A DNA stretch of 64,000 nucleotides from Xiphydria camelus (GCA_963678675.1 OY783191.1:29408955-29472954); one strand, 5' to 3'; shown: positions 53,463 through 62,828, counted from the first letter of the stretch. Notes: generated by a model from the sequence alone, not told the origin. Program-made: numbers and translations.

Positions 53463-54135
53463 ACGGAAAAAAATGAGTTTTTTTTTATTTAATTTCTTAC
53501 ACCTTTCTCTGTTTTTCTACATAGTTTCCATTTCTGTTTAAATACTTGTCATAACGTTCTACAAGCTTTTATATGCCGAAGTCATAGACCTCTGCCGTCT
53601 ATGAGGATAACCAGTCTTTAACTGCTTCTTTCACAGTAAGCAGCCTGGGAACCCAACGTGAGCACAATTTACGAAATTGCACATTTTCAGGGACAATTTT
53701 ATGTAAAGTTCTTCTACTCACATTTTTGGAAATTCCAATGTCATAATTGAAATTGTGAATCGCCGGTCTTCACGAATCTTTTCGTCCACAGCATTGACCA
53801 AATCTTCTGTGATCACTGATGGTCGGCCTAATCGCAGTTCATCGTGGACATTTTCCCGTCCGTCCTTGAAAGCTCTCACCCACTGACGAACTTTGCTGTC
53901 ACTCTGGTTATCGTCACTTGCAAGACTGGTTATCCTCACAGGCGGCCAGAGTTCTATGACTTCGTCATACAAAAGCTTGTAGAACGTTATGCCAAATGTT
54001 TAAGCAGAAATGGAAACTATATAGAAAAATAGAGAAAGGTGTAAGGAATTAAATAAAAAAAGTTTTTTGAAAATATCTGTGATTGTTTATTTTTTATAAG
54101 AAATTGGACCTTAGGTACTTTCCGAACAACCCACG
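53463..54135. mobile_element. Rearranged mariner relic with inverted copies of its 3' end
   Basis: The right end (54,100-54,135) reads attggaccttaggtactttc, cgaacaacccacg followed by TA, which is a mariner-type terminal repeat and target. The mariner C-terminal and 3' sequence is present twice in opposite orientations: 53,468-53,620 on the minus strand and 53,925-54,065 on the plus strand (both containing gactggttatcctca, caaaagcttgtagaacgtta-like sequence, agaaatggaaactat and gagaaaggtgtaag). Between them lies the transposase N-terminal part on the minus strand. The left terminal repeat is missing, cut by the MITE that ends at 53,460 or lost earlier. Confidence 0.75.
53500..53915 (-). pseudogene. 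Mariner (SETMAR-like) transposase remnant, catalytic core deleted
   Basis: The minus-strand frame reads DSKVRQWVRAFKDGREN, HDELRLGRPSVITEDLV, AVDEKIREDRRFTIS: the second half of the first helix-turn-helix, the GRPS/GRP linker motif and the second DNA-binding helix bundle of a mariner transposase. A frame change near 53,735 is followed by NVSRRTLHKIVPENVQF and KLCSRWVPRLL. The sequence then jumps straight to VKEAVKDWLSS, a stop, AEVYDFGI, KLVERYDKYLNRNGNYVEK, which is the normal C-terminus. The DDD catalytic domain is therefore missing. A 35-residue inverted duplicate of the tail lies on the plus strand (53,930-54,032). Upstream of DSKVRQ the frame is antisense of that duplicate, not true N-terminus. 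Confidence 0.75.
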
Positions 54136-54604
54136 TATATACGCGATCTACTCATGGCAAAACTACGTAGAAATGGTAGATTGACGTAGATGTTTCGGGA
54201 ATTATGGCGTCAGTTTCGCGGAAGTAGATGCGGAGCGTACAAGACTGGCTTTATATATAATACGCTCGCATAAAATGTGGAGCGTTCCTTTCGCGATATA
54301 GCAGATAAAGAAGGTAAAGTATGAGTCTTCCTTTCTTAAAAATATTCGTGGAAGAGAGAGCAGAGATCCCTTTATTTGTCGTTGTACGATCCACGGCTAC
54401 TAAATCTCTGATTAAGTTTCTGTTACTATAGAGTCGCCTTGCCAAAAAGCATGGTTATATCTAGATAATACCTCACTAATGTGGAATTGACAAGACTTTC
54501 GTTACCTGTATTCATTAATCTACGACAGGGAAAAGTAATACACGATGTACTCTCTCTCTATGTGAAATTTGAAAGTAAAATTCTCTGAGTACACTGAGGT
54601 ATAT
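54136..54604. other. Unique non-coding flank, nothing recognised
   Basis: The stretch lies between the mariner relic and the piggyBac-like end. No open frame with recognisable features and no inverted repeat were found. Confidence 0.4.
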
Positions 54605-54692
54605 TTAATCCTCCGTGGTCACACGTCCGTATAGCTTCGCGACGATCACACATGGGTCGAATGGACCCTGCCAATTTTTAAATAATAGTGGG

Positions 54693-55145
54693 AGAGCCGG
54701 CTGCTCGATCCCACTCTACATGCCGTCCCGAAACGAAATGTTGAAAAACCATTTGTCGGTGTCTGGGGTAATTTCAAACCGCCTACTTGCCAGATCTTAA
54801 GTGTGGCGAAATCATAGTAATTAATTAATGAAAAGTCATAAATCGGCAAAAGTATGTTACATATCGTCCTGCAATGAAATTTACAGCTTTCGAAAGCTTT
54901 TCAATTGCCCATTCCAAAAGTATGGACTTGCCACCCCTAATCCGTGCCTAAACCCGTGGCAAGTCGGTTTGAATGGGGTGAATTTCGTGGAAAATATGCC
55001 ACATCGTGTCCCGCCGTGAAATTTTGCAAAATTGTTAATCTTGATGTTTTTAAACTAATGGCGTGAACGTGCCAACGCTAATCTGTGGCAAATCAAAACT
55101 TGCCAGCACTCAAAGTTGCCACTTCGGCGCGCGTGTTGGAGTGAG
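54693..55145 (+). repeat. Left terminal inverted repeat of the Academ-like element
   Basis: From agagccggctgctcg to cgcgcgtgttggagtgag it is matched by the reverse complement of 61,682-62,419 (after removing the 61,975-62,260 insertions). Visible differences are few: caattgccc against caactaccc, atatgccacat against atatgcaacat, gaacgtgcc against gaacttgcc. The frame at 54,828-55,019 within it recurs in the right repeat only because the DNA is duplicated. Confidence 0.9.
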
Positions 55146-56062
55146 CGATATCATCGAATCTCTCTGGCTGATATTTACGCATACGGCGGATTTTAATCAA
55201 TCCGTAACACAAAATTAATAGTTGTAAATATGTGTGACAACTCAAAAAATTGTTCAGCACATGTCTTGCATTAATGCAGCTGTGCTTTGTGAAGAAAGTT
55301 ATCACAAATGAAACTTTAATACAATGTTTACAAGTATTAATATAAAATTAGGCTCAGCGATGTTGAGAAAACGTTATTAATTAACCATTTAAAAATTTCT
55401 TTTTTGCATGTCCGGCATTAGTGCAGCTATGTTTGATGAAGAAAATGATGAGGAATGAAACGTTAAAAAAAAAATAATAAAACGTATGTAAATATATGAA
55501 TATACAGAAAAGAACCAAATTCTAGGCAATGTTAATGTTCTTTTTAAATTTTAAAGTCACAATGAGATGCGCACTAGTACACACCGCGCACCAATACCCT
55601 TCTCTCTCCTATTATTCTCATGTAGGATTGGAATTAGTGAAGAGAAAAATAACAAAGCTCACGCCTAAATTAAGTTTTTAGTAAATTTTATTAATTAACT
55701 CCAAAAAAACATTTGTCATTATCATCTAACGTACAGTGCGAGTCACTGTGTACCAAGTACCGTATACTTATAAACTGTTTATGATACATGGTCGTTACAG
55801 ATACCTTTTCAGTGATTACATATAATCGTTCTATGAGTCATAGACTACACATAGAGGAAAATACATTTTCCGCAATAAATTACGAATTAATATACTGTCA
55901 CACAAAAAAACAATTGCTCCAATGACTTTTACAAATTTATAATGTCCCAATGTGGACTACGATAGTTGTCAAAAGTTTAAAAGTTAAAAAAGTTGAAAGT
56001 TAAAAAAACTGCTTCTTCAATATATTTGTAGCATATTGTTGTCGGAATTGAGTAACAGTCAC
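55146..56062. other. 3' non-coding region of the Academ-like gene
   Basis: This AT-rich stretch lies between the stop codon of the minus-strand gene and the left terminal repeat. It contains a degenerate direct repeat with an offset of about 150 bp: gtcttgcattaatgcagctg at about 55,263 and gtccggcattagtgcagcta at about 55,411, each followed by a gatgaagaaa/gtgaagaaa block. A possible polyadenylation signal for the minus strand is the AATAAA complement in ttttattaa near 55,687. Confidence 0.5.
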
Positions 56063-59000
56063 TTATTCAGGGTCAGAATCGTCAGTAGACGAAAGTACAC
56101 CGTCAGAGTCATCATTATTTACATTTTCACTAGAATTTCTATCTGAAATACACAAGACATCTTCAACATCGAGAGGTGTTGACTCGCCAACAAACCAGCG
56201 TGGTTTAAAAACCCCGTTATCATTGAACCAACCACAGTCTTCCGCATTAAACTTCACGCAGCATGCATCTGTCGCATTCAACCACATGGAATTTACGTAC
56301 ACTGTTCTCAAAATTTTTTGTTTCAGAGACCTCCAGCATGGCGGGATTGTACTTGAATCGAAAACTTTCACTTTTTTCATGAATTTTTCATTGTTCTTCG
56401 TTCTACCGTATTTTCTCTGGAAAATCTGAAATCGTGCATTGTTGACACTCTTGCAATGTTTCTCGCTATATATCAAATAAGTAAATTCTTGGAGAACGTC
56501 AATTTTGTCGTCATCAAAGATATCAGCTGGATCGGTCAGGGAAGCGAACACCTCTTGAAAGGAAATGTTATCTTCTAGAATTTTAAAAGGTTTTACTTTT
56601 CCTCGATTGTAAAAAGACGCTGTATAATCACACCCAGTAAAAGCATGAAATGCTGGAAGAGCTGAACACAACGCAGGGCCGAGGATGGACGCTAATTCCG
56701 AACAATTTATGCACACTTGATCATAACTACGACTTGCTTTCCGTGTTTTTGGAGAAGTTAACCAAATTGACATTCCAGGAACTTTATGTAAATTACCCAG
56801 TAAAATGATGAGGATGTCAGTGTCCGAAGCTTTCACGACAACTTTTGAATCGGACGCCAATTTTGATATGTGAAACATGATTCTTGTATCCGCCTCTTCA
56901 TGCTGGCATTCGTAGTTACTCTCTACCTCTTTGATCACACGGTTATTTGTAACTGAGAACGAAAAACACTGGTCGTCAACTGTTGTGAATACTTTCTTGT
57001 CACGTAAAATTGGAGCCATTTCATCATTCGCCCAGTGAGTGGCTATAAAATGTACCAGAGACTCTTTGAAACGAACATTTTTCAAACAATCTGCAAAATG
57101 ATTCGGACGAGGTTGAAGCGGACCATTTATGGCAAATGGAACGTCAACTTCATTGCGATTCTGTCTTTGAACATCTTTTATTGAAGGCTGGAAGTATCGA
57201 TCGAAAATGAGATGAATTTCTTTTGAAGAAGTGCTGCATGCTTTTTGCAGGATGGACTCAGCTACTTTTCCGAATGTTTGAGGAAGGGTAGTTCCAAGCT
57301 GATACAAAAAGAAAAAACCGTCAATCACGTCTACATCGGCACGAGGTGGGCACACCGCTTTGACGCGAGATCGCAAAAGGTTTGCTAGCAAGGATTTGTC
57401 AGTGTGATGCATATCTCCGGAATATTGAAATAAAGCTGGAGGAACTGGAGCAAGAGGAAAAGTGAGGCAAAACTGAATGTCGACTTTCTTTAGAATAGCT
57501 ATCCCCAAAAGCCTACCAAAGATATCTCTCTCCATTTTGAGCAAAGCTGTTTTGCCTCCACCACTAATTCCAAGTTTCTTCTTCACACACTGAGATGCAA
57601 AATTGGTAATCACATTCCGTTTGATAGGGTTTTCGAAACTGCCAGGTTTTGTATTGACATTTTCCATGAAAATCAATTTCTGATTTTTCCCCAGAGACAC
57701 AATGTTTAGTAGAAAATTCGCCACTTCAGACGAAGCTGCTCTACCGGTGGAGATGTTAAAAAGGACGTCCTTGTCAAGGTTAGAAGCAAATGGATTTATC
57801 GACTTTTTTACGACAGAGATTATGCTTGCAAGATGATTTTGGTCTTTTTCAATGCGGCTTTTTTGCAATGAGTATGAGGTATCGTCACTGTTTATAAGTC
57901 CAACCATTCGAAATATATGAGATATCACTTTAGTTCTCTTTGCGTGACTCACAGCCCATCGTTGTCTTGCTGATATTGAGTTTGTAAAGTGAGATATACC
58001 AGTTAGAGTGTTTGCTGCATCAGCGTTTATCGTTTGCTCAAGAGTAAGGTCTACTGGTGATCGAGCTAGATTGCAATTTGTGCGCTTAACGCCAAACGCT
58101 CCACGCTTAAATTCTTGAACAAGAGGTGAATTCTTTTCTTTCAAACGTACCAAATTACTCAAGTAATACACACTCCATCGAGCGTAATTAGGTTGGTTCA
58201 GAGCGAAAAATAAGTTGCACATTTCGTCAATACTGACAATGTACAAATCCATGTCACTACAACGAATGCTTCTTGAAAATCGCAAAAAAACACTAACCAA
58301 TTCAGCATATTGAAAGCAGAATTGGGCCGTTTGTCCATGCTTACCAGCTAAAGTATCAAAATAATAATTTTTGTACTCCTGAACAACCTTCTGGAGTAAA
58401 CGGGTGGGCTCAAAATATTCGTCCATACCAACTGTTGTTCCGTGCATCAATTCCAAATCGTTAACCAAACTATCAACGTCTATATCACTTTCTGACAAAA
58501 AACTTTCAATATGGAGCATGTATATAGCTGCGGCAGTTAGAGGATGAATCCTTTTGCATCGATTGAAATGTTTGCCATCTAAAAACGTGTTCACAGACCC
58601 GCCCGCTAAAACCTCAGCCTGCACTAAAATTTCTGCGATACCGGAACCATCGATGTATTTTCCTAGCGCCTTGAAGTACGCCATCTGCTCGTGAAATTGA
58701 CCCATGTTAATGAAAATGTTGTCCAATGTAAAACTCTCACTCTTCTGAATTTCCCACGCCATTTTTGCAATCGCCAAATCGTATGTAACGATTATCTCTT
58801 CCTGCCCGCATTCTTCGGCTACTTCGGAAGCAATACGGAGAGTCTCACATACAACCGCATAGGAAGTGGGTGAAGCATTGATGGGCGGTAGATAGTCTAT
58901 GCATTGAACTGGGCTAGTATCCACTGTAACCTGGCAGTTGTATCCTAACCACATTGGAACATTGCTTAATTTCAACAAGGAGAAAACCCACACAATATCT

Positions 59001-59911
59001 TTGATTCGAGCAAGCTCTTTAGCTGGGAGACACTGGTCAACCCACTTTTGAATACAATCAACCGGCAAAATAGACATGCATGTCTTTGGTCTTGCATAAT
59101 GAGGCGCAATAGCTCGGTCGATTTCGACAAAACGACGTCTTTTTCGAGGCGGTTGATAGTTTTCAAATGCGGCTGACGAATTGTCTACTGAAGTAGCCTC
59201 ATCCTCACTGCAATTAGATGAAAGATCAACATTTTCGGAATGAGTCGACTTGCTAGTAGTTCTCCGACGAAACTGATAAACCATTCCAACAGTGTCATGA
59301 AGCGTATCTTTACCAGTAGTAGTGTCAACGAATCTGTCGAAATTATCGAAAGCTAAGTGCGTGCTCAATCCATTGGTTGCTTCAATACCGGAAGGGATAA
59401 CTTTTTTTTCATTGCATGAAGTGAAAGTCATTTCCGTTTCAAGTTCTTCCACTACATGATAACTTGCTGTGTGTCCGAATTTGTTCAGTAAAGTTAACAC
59501 TTTTCTAGAACTTGTCAATGACTTAATGGCCAAACCGAGAGTTACATGTTTTGCCGGTTTTATTCGTCCCTTCGAAGTAGCATAAATAATGTCACTGTAT
59601 ATTGACTTTATCTTTACTACATCTTGGTCACATTTTTGTCGACGACGATCGGGTCCTTGAACAATATCACGAATGAAACGAAGGAGCACGTCAGGAATCT
59701 CGCATTCTCCGCGAATAATATCGTCTTCGGTTAAATTGTCAGGCAATTGATGTGGCTTAAGGGATTTTATGCATTGTCGTAATTCAAATGCAACTTTGTT
59801 AAACCTGCTGGAATTATTTTCTTCAGAACGCGCCACTTCTCGAGCTAATGTGCTAATATTTAGATCGCGTTTATATAGAATTTTTTTTCGAGAAGTCGCT
59901 CCACGTCTCAA
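56063..59911 (-). CDS. Academ-like transposase with C-terminal FEN1/XPG-like nuclease (main frame, 1,282 residues)
   Basis: This is the long uninterrupted frame of the 7.7-kb transposon. Residues about 100-160 (KPAKHVTLGLAIKSL, LLNKFGHTASYHVVEELE) match the decayed copy at 42.6-43.9 kb. A basic patch PPRKRRRF (254-261) may be a nuclear localisation signal. The middle has motifs I take to be transposase: IIVTYDLAIAKMAW (373-386), FLDGKHFNR (443-451), LYIVSIDEMCNLFFALNQ, NYARW (556-579), and ADAANTLTGISHFTNS (630-645). The C-terminal part follows the FEN1/XPG active-site order: VIDGFF (D864), LIFDRYFQPSIKD (D904, K912), HEEADTR (E1006, D1008), KASDTDIL (D1030, D1032), FTGCDY (D1095). The tail is acidic. 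The ATG at 59,911 is probably internal: the frame joins the upstream exon after a frameshift at the A8 run (59,881-59,888). No other break occurs, so the copy may be recently active. Confidence 0.85.
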   Translation of the reverse strand: MRRGATSRKKILYKRDLNISTLAREVARSEENNSSRFNKVAFELRQCIKSLKPHQLPDNLTEDDIIRGECEIPDVLLRFIRDIVQGPDRRRQKCDQDVVKIKSIYSDIIYATSKGRIKPAKHVTLGLAIKSLTSSRKVLTLLNKFGHTASYHVVEELETEMTFTSCNEKKVIPSGIEATNGLSTHLAFDNFDRFVDTTTGKDTLHDTVGMVYQFRRRTTSKSTHSENVDLSSNCSEDEATSVDNSSAAFENYQPPRKRRRFVEIDRAIAPHYARPKTCMSILPVDCIQKWVDQCLPAKELARIKDIVWVFSLLKLSNVPMWLGYNCQVTVDTSPVQCIDYLPPINASPTSYAVVCETLRIASEVAEECGQEEIIVTYDLAIAKMAWEIQKSESFTLDNIFINMGQFHEQMAYFKALGKYIDGSGIAEILVQAEVLAGGSVNTFLDGKHFNRCKRIHPLTAAAIYMLHIESFLSESDIDVDSLVNDLELMHGTTVGMDEYFEPTRLLQKVVQEYKNYYFDTLAGKHGQTAQFCFQYAELVSVFLRFSRSIRCSDMDLYIVSIDEMCNLFFALNQPNYARWSVYYLSNLVRLKEKNSPLVQEFKRGAFGVKRTNCNLARSPVDLTLEQTINADAANTLTGISHFTNSISARQRWAVSHAKRTKVISHIFRMVGLINSDDTSYSLQKSRIEKDQNHLASIISVVKKSINPFASNLDKDVLFNISTGRAASSEVANFLLNIVSLGKNQKLIFMENVNTKPGSFENPIKRNVITNFASQCVKKKLGISGGGKTALLKMERDIFGRLLGIAILKKVDIQFCLTFPLAPVPPALFQYSGDMHHTDKSLLANLLRSRVKAVCPPRADVDVIDGFFFLYQLGTTLPQTFGKVAESILQKACSTSSKEIHLIFDRYFQPSIKDVQRQNRNEVDVPFAINGPLQPRPNHFADCLKNVRFKESLVHFIATHWANDEMAPILRDKKVFTTVDDQCFSFSVTNNRVIKEVESNYECQHEEADTRIMFHISKLASDSKVVVKASDTDILIILLGNLHKVPGMSIWLTSPKTRKASRSYDQVCINCSELASILGPALCSALPAFHAFTGCDYTASFYNRGKVKPFKILEDNISFQEVFASLTDPADIFDDDKIDVLQEFTYLIYSEKHCKSVNNARFQIFQRKYGRTKNNEKFMKKVKVFDSSTIPPCWRSLKQKILRTVYVNSMWLNATDACCVKFNAEDCGWFNDNGVFKPRWFVGESTPLDVEDVLCISDRNSSENVNNDDSDGVLSSTDDSDPE

Positions 59912-60647
59912 TTGTCAGTGTGTCATGAAATGCGGACATAATTTTGCTTTCCAGATAATCGACACGGTAGTGTTCAGCAAGTGATGGGTTGTTGTCTTCA
60001 TCAAATTCTTGCAAGAGAGCTTCGTAGCGATCAAGTAAATCATGTAAGAATAGGACTTTACCTTCCTCAATTGTTTCCGAAGTAATTAAACAAGAAAGTG
60101 ATTCAAAAGCTAATTTATGAATTTTTCGATTGTAATGCCACTGACTTTCTGTTTCAGACCCCTCATTTTTGGACAATCGTTTGTTATTATTTATGTATGA
60201 GCGATGGCAATTATGGTGATACGCGACAGTGCTTGCATTCTCGATTTTCGCAACAATAGTTGTGTCAGCCAGATTTTTCGCGACCTCCACAATCGAATCA
60301 ATTACTGATTTCGAATTACAAAGAATCGCGTTATATCGCGTCTTCCCAAGCTTTTTACGAATTAAACCGCAAAATATACAAGTCATATCGGACTTGACAG
60401 GCTTCTCAATGGAGTCCCTGGAAGGCGTAGATCCATCGTTTTGTGACCATGATGGACAAACCGTTGCATCTGCTGACGATGCTGAATGCTGTAATGATTG
60501 GAAGGAACAGGTTCTTTCAAGATGAGATGTAACTTCAATGATGTCAGGCTCACTAACGTCATGTACAACTGAATGGCGAGGTGGACTCATGACAACACGT
60601 GAACTGCTTCTGTTAGAAGATGTTGGAGTAGACGTAAAGATGCGCTC
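59871..60647 (-). CDS. N-terminal exon of the same transposon protein (zinc-finger-like module), ending at a frameshift
   Basis: A minus-strand frame opens right after a candidate splice acceptor (pyrimidine run then cgaag, AG at 60,648-60,649). It reads ERIFTSTPTSSNRSSSRVV, then MSPPRHSVVHDV (ATG at 60,590) and a finger-like module MTCIFCGLIRKK ... VAYHHNCHRSYIN with C-x2-C and H-x3-C ligands. It then continues LHDLLDRYEALLQEF and YRVDYLESKIMSAF. This parallels VECMAMLRERYLLFM in the decayed copy at 43.2 kb. It reaches a stop 14 codons after entering the overlap with the main frame (TIETWSDFSKKNSI, then TAA at 59,871). A one-base change in the A8 run would fuse it with the 1,282-residue frame. 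That could be mutation, assembly error or programmed frameshifting. I favour one of the first two. Confidence 0.75.
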   Translation of the reverse strand, partial: ERIFTSTPTSSNRSSSRVVMSPPRHSVVHDVSEPDIIEVTSHLERTCSFQSLQHSASSADATVCPSWSQNDGSTPSRDSIEKPVKSDMTCIFCGLIRKKLGKTRYNAILCNSKSVIDSIVEVAKNLADTTIVAKIENASTVAYHHNCHRSYINNNKRLSKNEGSETESQWHYNRKIHKLAFESLSCLITSETIEEGKVLFLHDLLDRYEALLQEFDEDNNPSLAEHYRVDYLESKIMSAFHDTLTIETWSDFSKKNSI

Positions 60648-61328
60648 CTTCGAAAAAAAATAACAAGTATTTTTTAAATTTTGTTAACTAGTGACAGAAT
60701 ACTTTACGATAAAAAAACTTTAGGAAAAAAAGAACCACAAGTCCAAAGGTTTTGTTATTTCAATTTAGGAACCGGTCACGTTACTGTTTGAAGGATTTAT
60801 TATACATTTCTTTAAGCAAAAAGTTTATGCCTCGTTTATTTGAACTCGACTAAAAAGAACGACCCTCGCTTATTTAATTATAAAATATTGAATTATAAAA
60901 TTTAAAAAAAACGTATCAGAAGTCCGACTAAGTCAAAAATCATCCTCGAGAAAGCCAGCGTCATTTGTTAACATGCGTGCAATTTATGGAGAAGTATACT
61001 ATTGCAATGCATGTAAAAGGCTGAAAAAGTTTCGAGAAGTTTTTAAATGCTGGTGACAATGTACGTTGCTCAGTTTTCGCTCACAATGTGAAACTTTGGA
61101 AGCCTCGAGGAAGCCAGCATCATTTGTAAACAAATGCGCAATTTGTGAAGTAATAGAGTTTTGGACTATATTTGATAGGCTAATAAAGTTTGAAAGTGCT
61201 TATAAATACTGTAAAATGCAATGATTTGGCTTGGAGTAGGAAACTGTGGGAGTCTCGCTTTGATAGTGCTTAACATTTACAGCTCTAAAGTGAGGTTAGT
61301 TTACATTTGTGCACGTCACATTACTTAC
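60648..61328 (-). other. Intron of the transposon gene (681 bp, phase 0)
   Basis: The donor on the minus strand is CAA|GTAAGT at 61,328. The acceptor is a T-rich run followed by CGAAG| at 60,648, and both flanking frames join in phase 0. The intron holds a degenerate direct repeat of about 160 bp (agccagcgtcatttgt near 60,953 and agccagcatcatttgt near 61,113, each followed by gcgcaattt/gtgcaattt). Confidence 0.6.
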
Positions 61329-61580
61329 TTGTTCCGAAAAGCAGAATTCCTCGAACTCCTTTCTATACTTGTTTTTAATAACGACGACTTTGTTCATGCA
61401 TTGTGCATGATATCCATTTTTCTCCACGCAGTCATTGGGTAATTGCAAATTTCCGTACTTGAAGTTTTTAATTTGTCTAAACTTCACACTCGCGGAAAGC
61501 TTTCTGAAAATTTCATCTCGAAATTCTAGCACTGCCGCACCAGTGCTACAATTGCACAAAAAACACTTCTTCATTATCAC
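61329..61580 (-). CDS. First coding exon of the transposon protein (first zinc-finger-like module, 84 residues)
   Basis: The ATG at 61,580 opens MIMKKCFLCNCSTGA, followed by LPNDCVEKNGYHAQCMNKV: a C-x2-C pair and a later YH-x2-C, the same ligand pattern as the second module in the next exon. The exon ends EFEEFCFSEQ followed immediately by the consensus donor GTAAGT, phase 0. The decayed copy at 42.7 kb preserves the end of the same module (FYHRWCYQKF) upstream of its second finger, which supports this exon order. Reading on past the donor gives VSNVTCTNVN and a stop, which would be intron sequence. The start is about 100 bp inside the right terminal repeat's inner edge (61,682), leaving a short leader. 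Confidence 0.65.
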
Positions 61581-61974
61581 AATTATTGTTTATAATGAGC
61601 TTCAATATTTGCGTACAACGAGGCCTCTGGCACAACTGTCAAAATGTGTCTGTCTCTCTTCTGGGCGTGCGCGCCAGCCCTCTCACTCCAACACGCGCGC
61701 CGAAGTGGCAACTTTGAGTGCTGGCAAGTTTTGATTTGCCACAGATTAGCGTTGGCAAGTTCACGCCATTAGTTTAAAAACATCAAGATTAACAATTTTG
61801 CAAAATTTCACGGCGGGACACGATGTTGCATATTTTCCACGAAATTCACCCCATTCAAACCGACTTGCCACGGGTTTAGGCACGGATTAGGGGTGGCAAG
61901 TCCATACTTTTGGAATGGGTAGTTGAAAAGCTTTCGAAAGCTGTAAATTTCATTGCAGGACGATATGTAACATA

Positions 61975-62136
61975 CTTTTTTGTCACTCAGTGTCAAATAC
62001 TCGGTTTCATGGGCATCCTCGACGCATGTGAAATCATCTTTCACACACCAATTCGTGAAAAGTTGCGCAGTGCGTGAAATAACCTGCGCAGTGCGTGAAA
62101 TCGTCAACCTCGTATTTGACACTTAGTGACAAAAAA
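61975..62136. mobile_element. Small hairpin element inserted in the right terminal repeat
   Basis: The ends ttttttgtcactcagtgtca, aatac and gtatttgacacttagtgaca, aaaaa form ~25-bp inverted repeats with one mismatch. The interior repeats gcgcagtgcgtgaaat twice (62,064 and 62,085), and has cgacgcatgtgaaatcat. The left repeat of the host transposon has no trace of it, so it inserted after the repeats were formed. Confidence 0.75.
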
Positions 62137-62260
62137 TAGAATTCGTTATTCGGTTGTTTCGCGCCGTTCTAACGAGTGTGATTGCCGTACTCGCTTCGCT
62201 CGTGCGGCAAACTTCACACTCGTTAGAAACAGCGCTTCACGCCCTAATAACGAAACTAAC
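62137..62260. mobile_element. Second small hairpin element in the right terminal repeat
   Basis: Inverted repeats ttctaacgagtgtga (62,167) and tcacactcgttagaa (62,214) flank a core that is itself palindromic (gccgtactcgcttcgctcgt, gcggc). The outer ends cgttatt and aataacg extend the symmetry. It directly abuts the other hairpin element. It could be a separate insertion or a part of one composite insertion. Confidence 0.65.
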
Positions 62261-62419
62261 TATTGCCGATTTATGACTTTTCATTAATTAATTACTATGA
62301 TTTCGCCACACTTAAGATCTGGCAAGTAGGCGGTTTGAAATTACCCCAGACACCGACAAATGGTTTTTCAACATTTCGTTTCGGGACGGCATGTAGAGTG
62401 GGATCGAGCAGCCGGCTCT

Positions 62420-62828
62420 TGGACTATAATAACCATATGAACAACATCCGTCCAATTTAGGCCGACAAATTACGTGTCTAATCACCGTGTCTACGTAAGA
62501 AATTAAATGATGACATATTCAGAAACGATCGTGAATATGTAGATACGTGAAAAATGGGCTGCTTCACTAAAAGTGTCATAACTTCTTTATTTTTAGAGTT
62601 TTCTTAATAAAGTCTGTGGATGATTCTCGTGAGATATGGTTCTGTAGTGCACGTTTTAAAAACGATTTGTTCCAAAGTCCGAAGAAATAAGTACGCAGCA
62701 CGAGTTCTAAGAAGAAGCTGTTTATTTCGAGACCTGACGAGGGTATGGTTTGGATTGTAAAGAAAAAAGGTACAGTCAGCTTCAATATTGAAGTCTGGGT
62801 CAAGTGGACCCTTGGTGACCACAGAGGG
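62420..62828. other. Right-hand body of the piggyBac-like element
   Basis: Between the nested transposon and the terminal TTAA there is AT-rich DNA with no transposase. The terminal repeats occupy 62,797-62,828. Frames on the minus strand here (62,576-62,872) run through the terminal repeat and are not genes. Confidence 0.5.

Larger units (their letters stand above)
54693..62419 (-). mobile_element. Academ-like DNA transposon, 7.7 kb, long terminal inverted repeats
   Basis: The element is defined by two ~453-bp inverted repeats at its ends and carries one multi-exon gene on the minus strand (61,580 down to 56,063). The protein combines N-terminal zinc-finger-like modules, a large transposase-like middle and a FEN1/XPG-like nuclease, the combination I associate with the XPG-bearing branch of the Academ superfamily. 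Candidate termini are agagccggctgctcgatccc (left) and its complement (right). A 3-bp target duplication TGG is possible (54,689-54,691 and 62,420-62,422) if the left end includes one more G. The inverted repeats differ at only about four aligned positions apart from insertions, indicating a young copy. Confidence 0.75.
61682..62419 (-). repeat. Right terminal inverted repeat of the Academ-like element, split by two small insertions
   Basis: The reverse complement of the left repeat is present, from ctcactccaacacgcgcg at the inner edge to gggatcgagcagccggctct at the outer edge. It is interrupted between catac (61,974) and attgccgat (62,261) by about 285 bp of two hairpin elements that the left repeat lacks. 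Without them the repeat is the same length as the left one. Confidence 0.88.

Noticed and set aside
54828..55019. 63-codon frame that recurs at 61,808-62,122 as a conserved protein
   Set aside because: The match reflects the transposon's terminal inverted repeats, which are conserved as DNA on both strands.
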